Positions 1-5,240 of a DNA stretch of 10,588 nucleotides are shown piece after piece (within the stretch, counting starts at the first letter, position 1; the number at the start of each line of letters is the position of its first letter). The DNA lies in NCBI GenBank assembly GCA_004552595.1, contig SFNX01000064.1, positions 1 to 10,588 of the forward strand. Direction: 5' to 3'. The notes under the pieces are model-generated. The model made no database searches. It saw nothing but the letters and a program-made list of their open reading frames with translations, and was not told where the DNA came from. The position numbers and the translations under genes were made by a program. Source of the DNA: Lachnospiraceae bacterium. Lineage in GTDB: Bacteria; Bacillota; Clostridia; Lachnospirales; Lachnospiraceae.

Positions 1-556
1 TGCACCAATAATCAATTAACCAAACTGCAGACTCATCATCCGAAACCACACCAAGTTCAGAGATACGTTTCTTATCATCGTCCCCGAACTTTTTCTTAAT
101 ATCTTCATAATGAATACTTTTTAACCATTCATCAGTACTTGCCTTTACCGACAATGCATACTCATACAAGGCTTCTATGTTGAGTTTTTTAGAAAACTCT
201 GCAATTTCCTGTTTTACCAATTCATTTCCTGTAGTTATAATATCTGCACCTATTTTCTTGTCGAAGTTATTTTCATATAGTACTTCCTTTTTCCTTCTTA
301 TCAATGAATTAACCACGATATCTTCAATTCGAATTATATGCCAAATGGAATATGCTACCGTCTTAGAGTGATAACCATCAGCATTAATAAACGGGATTGC
401 ACAATAATCGTCAGAAGACAATAACTTCTTCCACGATAACATTTCTTGCATCAACATTTCTCGTAATTTCAGGAATTCATTTATTCCATCATAAAATGTT
501 GCTTTTTTCAATTTACTCTGAGCTAATTTATTCTTATCAGACCATTCTCGATTCAT
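1..556 (-). CDS. DinB-like four-helix-bundle protein, 3' end outside window
   Basis: Partial minus-strand gene, 185 codons visible, running off the left edge so its C-terminus is missing. The start is fixed by an in-frame TAG immediately before the ATG; the Shine-Dalgarno is weak (GGACGG about 10 nt upstream). The protein begins MNREWSDKNK. It has the helical pattern of the DinB/YfiT-like superfamily, including a conserved block around residues 65-90 (INADGYHSK, then WHIIRIED, where the histidine is a likely metal ligand). The visible end reads ESAVWLIDYWC, which in related clostridial proteins leads into a second conserved helix. Some homologues carry the misleading name phage head-tail adapter; nothing phage-like is seen here. 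Members of the superfamily are often metal-dependent thiol transferases or have no known substrate, so the function is unknown. It is the last visible gene of the accessory array. Confidence 0.75.
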   Translation of the reverse strand, partial: MNREWSDKNKLAQSKLKKATFYDGINEFLKLREMLMQEMLSWKKLLSSDDYCAIPFINADGYHSKTVAYSIWHIIRIEDIVVNSLIRRKKEVLYENNFDKKIGADIITTGNELVKQEIAEFSKKLNIEALYEYALSVKASTDEWLKSIHYEDIKKKFGDDDKKRISELGVVSDDESAVWLIDYWC

Positions 557-570
557 CTATCAATACCGTC

Positions 571-606
571 CTAATTTGATATAATCCCCTAAAGCACTGA
601 AATTAG
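571..606 (-). repeat. Inter-gene element, copy H (weak member)
   Basis: The 54-bp gap between the membrane-protein stop and the DinB-like start holds a perfect 7-bp inverted repeat, CTAATTT (571-577) with AAATTAG (600-606), around a 22-nt interior. Read on the minus strand, AATTTCAGT here matches the left part of copy B (3534-3583), followed after a similar gap by a GGATT-like stretch. The position (right after a stop codon, before the next start) matches the other copies. The GAAAG core is absent, so membership is tentative. Confidence 0.35.
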
Positions 607-610
607 AATT

Positions 611-955
611 TTAGTTAAGTTTATACTCTTTCTCTAAGGCACGATGTCTTAAAACCATAAATGGCAAAGGGATAATAACTCCTCCCATCGTAAATACCAT
701 TTCCAGCACCTCACTCGGCATAATGTAACCTAACCAAAATCCAAGTTCTATACATATTCCATAAACAATCCAAATAAAACCATGTTTTTTATTCCATTGT
801 ATTACATCAAAAATTTCTTCTTTCTTTGGTGGGGCAATAACATTATAAAATCCTACTGGATTTTCTTTTTTATTAAATTGAGAAATACCGATAATAACCA
901 TTATTACTGCCACAATCGATATAATAACTAATCCCATTATCATCTCTGCATTCAT
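611..955 (-). CDS. Small membrane protein, function unknown
   Basis: A 114-residue protein. Translation could open further upstream at a TTG or GTG, but those overlap the ribosome-binding site; the ATG at 955 has AAAGGA 12 nt upstream and gives the natural start MNAEMIMGL. Three hydrophobic stretches are visible, at roughly residues 4-26, 58-76 and 86-103, with a hydrophilic loop containing GFYNVIAPPKKEEI between the first two. The C-terminus is basic (RHRALEKEYKLN). The loop reads like a conserved block that I associate with uncharacterised clostridial membrane proteins, but I cannot name a family. It sits 48 bp downstream of the ANT(6)-like gene and 54 bp upstream of the DinB-like gene, all on one strand, so it could be cotranscribed with them. 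No function is claimed. Confidence 0.7.
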   Translation of the reverse strand: MNAEMIMGLVIISIVAVIMVIIGISQFNKKENPVGFYNVIAPPKKEEIFDVIQWNKKHGFIWIVYGICIELGFWLGYIMPSEVLEMVFTMGGVIIPLPFMVLRHRALEKEYKLN

Positions 956-975
956 ACTAATCACCAATCCTTTCG

Positions 976-990
976 TTCCGAAAACCGGAA
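976..990 (-). repeat. Small hairpin between ANT(6)-like and membrane-protein genes (possible copy F)
   Basis: TTCCG, a 5-nt loop and CGGAA form a perfect 5-bp stem in the 48-bp gap. On the minus strand it is followed by CGAAAG, which resembles the stem-then-GAAAG order of copies A-C. Beyond that layout there is little sequence identity, so it may be a degenerate copy or unrelated. There is no T-run, so it is not a terminator. Confidence 0.25.
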
Positions 991-1003
991 TTTATCTATC
1001 AAT

Positions 1004-1867
1004 TCAATTTACACATTGTTTCTGACGTTCTGATAAAAAACTCCTTACTTCTTCTGTTTCCTTTGCATCAAAATTATATTTCAGTGCCTCTCCTACATAT
1101 TTTGCAATTTCAGCAAAATAATCATAAATTACATACAGTTTACTCCATATATCTTCGTATGTACCATTTGGAAAAACACTATGAAACCTTTTCATTTCTT
1201 CCAGTGACAAAAATCTTTTTAAATATTTACTATGGTTACCAGTAGTTACATTGAAATCGTTATCCACACCAATTTTCCAATTCAACATTTTAATAAACAT
1301 CTCCATCATCAAAACATCATAAGCATATTTTGCATAATAGAGCTCTTCTCTACATAACCCCTTAGAAATATAGACGCTTAACCATCTGAATTCATTACAT
1401 GTATTGTAATATTCCATCTCTGATGGTTTTTGAATGTAAAAAACACTTTCATCGTCTATTTGCTGTAATTCCTTAAAATTATCCTTGTTTAACAGAACAA
1501 TTCGTGGTTCACAGTAACCCTGTTCTTTATCAATATTGCAAACATCTATCAGTGTCAAATCTATTCTGTTTCCATCTTTAAATTGAATCAGATATGCAAA
1601 ATTATCGTGTCCTGCATAATTATATGGGTGAGAATACCAATCCATAGGATATTGTACAATTAGGATTTCACCAAAGATTTCAACCCATTTGTTATCTTTT
1701 GTAAACTCGCGAATATCACTTACTATATAGCATATATCAAAATCACAATACTGGTCATGAGTTGCGTTTTTATTTGCTCTCGAACCTTCCATGGTCACAG
1801 CTCTAATTCGTTCATCATTTATCGCTACATCCATTATTAGCTTCATCATTTCTTCTTTATTTCTCAT
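1004..1867 (-). CDS. ANT(6)-like aminoglycoside 6-adenylyltransferase family protein
   Basis: The protein is 287 residues, close to the usual 284-302 of the streptomycin adenylyltransferase family (AadE/AadK, ANT(6)). The nucleotidyltransferase core is visible: DERIRAVTMEGSRAN at about 18-32 with the GSR motif at 28-30, and metal-binding D42 and D44 in CDFDI. Further family blocks are DGNRIDLTL near 98-106, a C-terminal helical domain with MLNWKIGVDNDFNV, and VGEALKYNFD near the end. Family members transfer AMP from ATP to the 6-position hydroxyl of streptomycin-type aminoglycosides. Whether this copy confers resistance or acts on another small molecule cannot be told from sequence. The start has GGAAG 9 nt upstream. 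Two short leader reading frames begin at 1911 and 1907 and overlap the start codon region. The gene follows copy A of the inter-gene element and lies among unrelated small genes. Confidence 0.88.
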   Translation of the reverse strand: MRNKEEMMKLIMDVAINDERIRAVTMEGSRANKNATHDQYCDFDICYIVSDIREFTKDNKWVEIFGEILIVQYPMDWYSHPYNYAGHDNFAYLIQFKDGNRIDLTLIDVCNIDKEQGYCEPRIVLLNKDNFKELQQIDDESVFYIQKPSEMEYYNTCNEFRWLSVYISKGLCREELYYAKYAYDVLMMEMFIKMLNWKIGVDNDFNVTTGNHSKYLKRFLSLEEMKRFHSVFPNGTYEDIWSKLYVIYDYFAEIAKYVGEALKYNFDAKETEEVRSFLSERQKQCVN

Positions 1868-1881
1868 CTTTTCTCACTTCC

Positions 1882-1957
1882 AGATATAAATACAAATTCA
1901 AATTCATGCATACTTTCAATCTCTCCTACAGACCGAAAGATGTGAGGCACAATATCC
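1882..1957 (-). repeat. Inter-gene element, copy A
   Basis: It fills the gap between the XRE stop and the ANT(6)-like start. Minus-strand core: stem CGGTCT (about 1933-1938 on the complementary strand) with a 7-nt loop and AGATTG, then AAAG, then ATGAATTTGAATTTGT. CTTTCAATCTCTCC (1913-1926, plus strand) is a 14-nt exact match to copy B. ACAAATTCAAATTCAT (1892-1907) is a 16-nt exact match to copy D. An outer stem pairs 1882-1887 with 1952-1957 (six pairs, one G-T), with its 5' strand starting at the XRE stop codon. No T-run follows, so it is not an ordinary terminator. Confidence 0.65.
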
Positions 1958-2574
1958 TATCGACCTGCTTTAGCTTGCTTATAAAGCAAAATACCTTTGA
2001 TAAGCAATAACAGGAACGTTACTGTTATCGCATACGGCTCTCTCGCCATCGCCAAAAACAAAACAGCAATTATACTGAGTCCTACAGAGATGAATGTAAC
2101 CGCTTTTTTGTCCTTTTCAAATTTGAAATAGACCATTAGTATTTTCACGATTCCGGTAATCGTTAAGCTGATAAACAATGCCCAATAGATTCTGATTATG
2201 AAAGCATTGCCATCTACATACCCAAAGAGATTTACCGAATAGATATATCCATTGACCGGTTTGGGATACAGCGGAAGAAATATCAACATCAGTGAAAACA
2301 AGTCAACAAACCCCAATATCAAATCGCATACACGATTGAGATTTGATTTGTTTTCTTTTTCTGCTATGAAAATCAATTGTTCTCCGGATAACAAATCATC
2401 AATTGATATAGAAAAATAGCTGGATATTTCCTTTAATGAATCTATGCTTGGATATCCCCTTCCGGACTCCCATTTTGAAATAGCGGTTCTGGAAACAAAT
2501 AATACCTCGGCTAATTCTTCCTGTGTCAAGCCTCGACTTTTTCTTAATTCCTGAAGCTTTTCATGAAATTCCAA
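1957..2574 (-). CDS. XRE-family transcriptional regulator with C-terminal membrane domain
   Basis: I choose the TTG at 2574: GGGAGG lies 8 nt upstream, and the protein then starts MEFHEKLQELR like its relatives. The GTG at 2583 overlaps the ribosome-binding site. The 205-residue product has an HTH_3/XRE DNA-binding domain at about 5-62 (GLTQEELAEVLFVSRTAISKWESGR region, then YPSIDSLKEIS and the IDDLLSGE end). After that come four hydrophobic segments near 84-103, 128-150, 158-176 and 181-198. The fusion suggests a membrane-tethered regulator that may couple envelope state to transcription; that is inference. It lies 23 bp downstream of the PAP2-like gene with its own strong ribosome-binding site, so the two almost certainly form an operon. 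It could regulate that operon, but no operator is assigned to it. Confidence 0.85.
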   Translation of the reverse strand: MEFHEKLQELRKSRGLTQEELAEVLFVSRTAISKWESGRGYPSIDSLKEISSYFSISIDDLLSGEQLIFIAEKENKSNLNRVCDLILGFVDLFSLMLIFLPLYPKPVNGYIYSVNLFGYVDGNAFIIRIYWALFISLTITGIVKILMVYFKFEKDKKAVTFISVGLSIIAVLFLAMAREPYAITVTFLLLLIKGILLYKQAKAGR

Positions 2575-2597
2575 AACCTGCACCTCCCATACTGATT

Positions 2598-3257
2598 CTA
2601 TCTTTCTTTTAATGCCAGCATAACTGCTGCTTTATAAAGCATATACAATCCGACACTTAGCAGTTCACCACCTACGATATCCGTAAACCAATGTACTCCG
2701 GAAATCAATCTCCCAGTCACCATAAATACCGAAAAAGCGATTGCCGCAATCGTTATTATTTGTTTCACCCTAATGCCAGAAAGTCTACGCTTAATTTGCT
2801 CGACCAAGGCAGGCATTACACTTAATACCAACAAGGTAGTTGAGGATGGATAAGAAGCCTCCATCCTTCCTTCTATTAAAATCGGTCTGTAATTGATTGG
2901 GATAATTTCAAAAATCGTATATGCCAAGAACACGATGACAAAATACACACCCAAAATCATGATATCTGCATCCACCCTGAAAATGCTTCTTCTTTTGATC
3001 AACTGTACCAGTCCAATCCCTGCGAAAATAAGGCATATTACAACAGGCACCAGCCCCATCCAATCGGTAATCGTATAAATTGCCATGTTTACCCCTGTAA
3101 AATGGTGAAACCAGCAATTGAATGTCGCAAATCCAATACTTGTTCCGTTTTGACCAAGTGGCTGCACATCCACAGTCAGAATCAAAACTGTCCATACTGC
3201 AAACATTGCAAGGGATATGCTTCCCATCAACAGACTCTTTTTTTTGCTCTTATTCAT
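2598..3257 (-). CDS. PAP2-like integral membrane protein with altered catalytic motifs
   Basis: The start at 3257 is chosen because AAAGGA lies 9 nt upstream and the protein begins MNKSKKKSLL ahead of a hydrophobic segment; an upstream ATG at 3311 has no such signal. The product has 219 residues with about six membrane segments. The three type-2 phosphatidic acid phosphatase motifs are recognisable in order but altered. Motif 1 (normally K-x6-RP) is E117-x6-R124-P125. Motif 2 (normally PSGH) is P137-S-S-T140. Motif 3 (normally SR-x5-H-x3-D) is G182-R183-x5-H189-x3-D193. The nucleophile histidine of motif 3 and its aspartate remain, but the motif 2 histidine is gone. PAP2 enzymes remove phosphate from lipid phosphates or undecaprenyl pyrophosphate at the membrane; activity here is uncertain. 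It is first gene of a probable operon with the XRE regulator. Confidence 0.82.
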   Translation of the reverse strand: MNKSKKKSLLMGSISLAMFAVWTVLILTVDVQPLGQNGTSIGFATFNCWFHHFTGVNMAIYTITDWMGLVPVVICLIFAGIGLVQLIKRRSIFRVDADIMILGVYFVIVFLAYTIFEIIPINYRPILIEGRMEASYPSSTTLLVLSVMPALVEQIKRRLSGIRVKQIITIAAIAFSVFMVTGRLISGVHWFTDIVGGELLSVGLYMLYKAAVMLALKER

Positions 3258-3533
3258 AATTTTACATCCTTTCTGTTTTGGCTTGTCTTTCCAACAACTC
3301 CACCTTATCAAAAAGTGTAAAACTATGAAAGAAACGCTCTTTCACATGCGTGATACGATTCGTATCATTCCCGCAAATGCTTGTTTTTCAATATATTTTT
3401 CTGATTTTACAAAAACCGCTCTTATGCAATGGTAACCTCCTGAATTCACAGATATCATTAACTTGTATTCTATCGAGAAGGGAGGGCTTATATATGCTAA
3501 CCATTGTCTAATATAATTCATTTATCTCACCGC
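3258..3533. other. Intergenic stretch upstream of PAP2-like gene
   Basis: About 275 bp with no convincing gene. It contains the palindrome at 3351-3367, a weak inverted repeat GAAAGA/TCTTTC at 3327-3343, and the 14-nt block GAATTCACAGATAT at 3442-3455, which recurs at 4877-4890. A minus-strand AGGAGG (3435-3440) precedes only a 13-codon frame. I see no promoter close to consensus; a TTGAAA at about 3385-3390 (minus strand) has no good -10 partner at normal spacing. Confidence 0.5.
3351..3367. promoter_or_regulatory. Perfect 17-bp palindrome, candidate operator
   Basis: TGATACGATTCGTATCA is a perfect inverted repeat with 8-bp arms around one central base, about 94 bp upstream of the PAP2-like start codon. 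Its size and arm symmetry resemble operators of dimeric TetR-type repressors. No TetR gene is present in the window, so the binding protein would be encoded elsewhere, unless the operon's own XRE regulator binds it. Confidence 0.5.
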
Positions 3534-3583
3534 CAAATTCAAGTCTTCTGTTGCTTTCAATCTCTCCACAAGACTGAAATTTG
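3534..3583 (-). repeat. Inter-gene element, copy B
   Basis: It begins 36 bp after the PEBP-family gene's stop codon. An outer stem CAAATT (3534-3539) with AATTTG (3578-3583) closes around the inner stem CAGTCT, 7-nt loop, AGATTG (minus strand), followed by AAAGCAACAGAA. TTCTGTTGCTTTCAA (3546-3560, plus strand) is a 15-nt exact match to copy C (4681-4695), and CTTTCAATCTCTCC is shared with copy A. The matched stem with different bases in copy C supports a real fold. Confidence 0.68.
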
Positions 3584-3619
3584 TCAAGTTCTCCACATAA
3601 CTAAAGCAGACGCATAACA

Positions 3620-4090
3620 TCATCGATGCTTACGCTGGTATTTTCCTCTGAGCTCACTCTTTTGAAGAATATGATCTTCTGCTAATTTAAGGATATCTTC
3701 TTTTCTTGACTTTTCGTCAGCCTCTAATGTGCAGTCAAGGGTATACAGAGTAAACAAATACTCATGATTCCAGTTAAACGGAGGCTTTGGACCACGATAA
3801 CAGTGTTTCCCATAAGCTATCCCCTGCTCGATGTGTATCGGAGTTTCTATTACACTTCCTTTGGGTATACCACCCGGAATACAATCCGCAGGCTTAATAT
3901 TCCATGCCACCCAGTGATTATAGCCTGGCTCTAAAGGATGACCCAAGTCATCTAAAGTAATAACCATTGTTTCTGCTTTTGGGTCAATCCCTTCTATATG
4001 AAATTCCGGAGATCGGTCTTCTCCAAACCCTGCATTATAGTCAGGTATCCATCCGCCCTCAACGAAACAAGGTGTAGTCAGCTTAAGCAT
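3620..4090 (-). CDS. YbhB/YbcL-type PEBP-family protein
   Basis: GGAGG is 9 nt before the ATG at 4090, whereas it is only 3 nt before the ATG at 4096, so the protein starts MLKLTTPCF and has 156 residues. It belongs to the phosphatidylethanolamine-binding/Raf-kinase-inhibitor-like family in its bacterial YbhB/YbcL branch. Visible hallmarks are SPEFHIEGIDPKAET near the N-terminus, LDDLGHPLEPGYNHWVAWNI in the centre (the conserved HWVAWNI strand), the proline and glycine rich IPGGIPKG, YRGPKPP, and EYLFTLYTLD towards the C-terminus. A basic tail follows (SELRGKYQRKHR). Family members bind anionic ligands in a shallow pocket; bacterial functions are largely unknown. There is no signal peptide, so it is likely cytoplasmic. 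Its 5' end is derived from copy D of the inter-gene element, and copy B follows its stop codon. Confidence 0.88.
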   Translation of the reverse strand: MLKLTTPCFVEGGWIPDYNAGFGEDRSPEFHIEGIDPKAETMVITLDDLGHPLEPGYNHWVAWNIKPADCIPGGIPKGSVIETPIHIEQGIAYGKHCYRGPKPPFNWNHEYLFTLYTLDCTLEADEKSRKEDILKLAEDHILQKSELRGKYQRKHR

Positions 4091-4104
4091 GTTCATAATC
4101 CTCC

Positions 4105-4145
4105 ACAAATTCAAATTCATACTTACTTTCATCTCAACAGAAACC
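4105..4145 (-). repeat. Inter-gene element, copy D
   Basis: It lies between the GNAT stop and the PEBP-family start. ACAAATTCAAATTCAT (4105-4120, plus strand) is a 16-nt exact match to copy A, followed in both by a TACTTTCA block and TCTC. On the minus strand the order is GAGATGAAAG, then ATGAATTTGAATTTGT, ending in the GGAGG used by the PEBP-family gene. The inner stem is poorly preserved, so this copy is recognised by sequence rather than fold. Confidence 0.6.
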
Positions 4146-4171
4146 TAGAAGTTATCTGTCTGATTTCTTCG

Positions 4172-4639
4172 TCAATTTTTTTCATAGAATACTATATCCA
4201 TTTTTTCGTTTATATGCTCAACCTTTCCAGTTTGAACATATCCCATTTTCTCATATAGATGTAGATTTCCCTTTTCTTGTAAAATTGTATCCAAACACCA
4301 ATGGTCAGAACCATATATATTTTCAAGTTCAATCATTGCTTGTTGAGCATATCCTTTATTGCGAAATTCACCCATAATCCAAATTGGCGAAATTCTTTTT
4401 CTACTTCCATCGTTTTTATTAACTATTCGTACTGCACCAACAACTATATCATTCTCAACGATATAATAATAAGTTGTCCAAGGCTGTTCAAATTTAGCGA
4501 TTATTTTTTCTAAGCTTTCAGTTGCCGGACTCATATCGAAATCTTGATATTTATCTAAAAGCTCTGTAAATGCCTCTACTTGCATTTTCCAGATTGTTTC
4601 TATATCTTCTCTCGTTGCTTTCTTTAATGTGATAGCCAT
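4172..4639 (-). CDS. GNAT-family N-acetyltransferase
   Basis: The start at 4639 has AAGGAG 7 nt upstream and gives MAITLKKATREDIETIWKMQ, the usual GNAT opening of a beta strand followed by a helix. The product has 155 residues, normal for a single-domain GNAT. The acetyl-CoA binding motif A is visible around residues 88-107: a hydrophobic strand, then EFRNKGYAQQAM with the R-N-K-G-Y-A form of the Q/R-x-x-G-x-G/A loop. The motif B helix is NLHLYEKMGY near 130-140. It transfers an acetyl group from acetyl-CoA to an amine; the substrate cannot be predicted and could be a small molecule, a peptide or an antibiotic. It is the first intact gene after a near-consensus promoter (4840-4868) and is preceded by a structured leader that includes copy C. 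Confidence 0.87.
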   Translation of the reverse strand: MAITLKKATREDIETIWKMQVEAFTELLDKYQDFDMSPATESLEKIIAKFEQPWTTYYYIVENDIVVGAVRIVNKNDGSRKRISPIWIMGEFRNKGYAQQAMIELENIYGSDHWCLDTILQEKGNLHLYEKMGYVQTGKVEHINEKMDIVFYEKN

Positions 4640-4658
4640 TATCCTTCTCCTTCCTGTA

Positions 4659-4723
4659 ATCGGTTGCACAACTTCAAAGTTTCTGTTGCTTTCAAGTCTC
4701 TTCTTAAGACTTAAATTACCGAT
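4659..4723 (-). repeat. Inter-gene element, copy C, with folded leader
   Basis: Minus-strand layout: an outer stem ATCGGT (4718-4723) with ACCGAT (4659-4664) encloses an inner stem AAGTCT, 7-nt loop, AGACTT, then GAAAGCAACAGAA, then the self-complementary AACTTTGAAGTT. It shares a 15-nt exact block with copy B. The fold ends about 6 nt before the GNAT ribosome-binding site, so it could affect translation. An additional 8-bp stem, ACAATACT (4784-4791) with AGTATTGT (4810-4817), lies further upstream in the same leader. Confidence 0.62.
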
Positions 4724-4839
4724 CCCTTATTTTTTGAAAAGTCTGTGCATCATTTGCCTCTAATAATCGTAATATAGATTGAAACAATACTAACTAAGAT
4801 TTCCCAAAAAGTATTGTAAATAGAACATGTTGGTTAATA

Positions 4840-4868
4840 ATTATAAACCAAGAAAATAAGATGGTCAA
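4840..4868 (-). promoter_or_regulatory. Near-consensus sigma-A promoter upstream of GNAT gene
   Basis: On the minus strand: -35 TTGACC (4863-4868), a 17-bp spacer, and -10 TATAAT (4840-4845). Eleven of twelve positions match consensus. The predicted transcript starts near 4833, leaving about a 190-nt leader before the GNAT start codon. It could drive the whole leftward accessory array, since I see no terminator between those genes. Confidence 0.75.
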
Positions 4869-4876
4869 TTATCGAG

Positions 4877-4925
4877 GAATTCACAGATATAAATTCATAA
4901 AATGCTTCCACATGCCTCCTACTAT
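4877..4925 (-). repeat. Inter-gene element, copy E (degenerate)
   Basis: Just after the stop of the ComEC-like remnant. On the minus strand GTAGGAG, a GGAAG block, ATGAATTTATATCTG follow in the same order as in copy A, which has the same words with an extra repeat of GAATTTGTATTT. The block GAATTCACAGATAT (4877-4890) recurs exactly at 3442-3455. It borders the promoter at 4840-4868. Confidence 0.45.
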
Positions 4926-4927
4926 AT

Positions 4928-5077
4928 TTACTTATGTCTTATGACACTCCTCACGGTAATAGGGCCGTTTCTTTTGCAACTACATGTAATTTGTCCGAGT
5001 TCATCTGTACGATAGATTGAAGTATCCACTGATTCAAGGCGTTCAAGCGTTTCGTTATGCGGGTGTCCATACGAGTT
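4928..5077 (-). pseudogene. C-terminal remnant of a ComEC-like metallo-hydrolase
   Basis: A 49-codon in-frame stretch ending in TAA reads NSYGHPHNETLERLESVD, then IYRTDELGQI. This matches the very conserved C-terminal end of the metallo-beta-lactamase-fold hydrolase domain found in ComEC and its stand-alone relatives (NSYGHPH, leading to YRTDxxGxI). The last 20 or so residues, to the stop, are less typical. Upstream of the NSYGHPH block the frame gives a hydrophobic, unrelated sequence, and the citrate synthase terminator follows shortly, so only the tail of the gene remains. No start or ribosome-binding site belongs to it. It is read as a deletion relic at the right edge of the accessory array. 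Confidence 0.7.
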
Positions 5078-5127
5078 CGTTAGGACAAAGAAAATGATAC
5101 AATTCAACGATGAACCCTTTAGACAGC

Positions 5128-5152
5128 AAAAAGGGTGTTCAAATGAACACCC
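5128..5152 (-). terminator. Intrinsic terminator of the citrate synthase operon
   Basis: On the minus strand GGGTGTTC, loop ATTT, GAACACCC forms a perfect 8-bp stem followed directly by TTTTTG. It lies about 90 bp after the citrate synthase stop and separates the housekeeping block from the accessory array. Confidence 0.88.
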
Positions 5153-5240
5153 CTATGAAGTCTGCTGCTCTTTAATTTTATGTATATGCTGACGCATTAT
5201 TTTATTATTACACCATCTGAAATCTTGGTTAGAAAGCTCT

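Noticed and set aside
3342..3521. Minus-strand 59-codon open frame starting MNYIRQWLAY, upstream of the PAP2-like gene
   Set aside because: The ribosome-binding site is poor, no family is recognised, the frame runs through the palindrome and repeat copy G block, and open frames this short are common by chance in AT-rich DNA.
1882..4723. Inter-gene elements as ordinary intrinsic terminators
   Set aside because: The stems are followed by GAAAG and not by T-runs on the transcribed strand, unlike the clear terminators at 5128-5152 and 9244-9288.
571..4925. CRISPR array as explanation for the repeated elements
   Set aside because: The copies are hundreds of bases apart, differ in sequence, and are separated by genes rather than by short spacers.
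571..4925. Classical integron attC sites
   Set aside because: No paired GTTRRRY/RYYYAAC cores could be placed consistently in the copies and no integron integrase is in the window, so only the positional likeness is reported.
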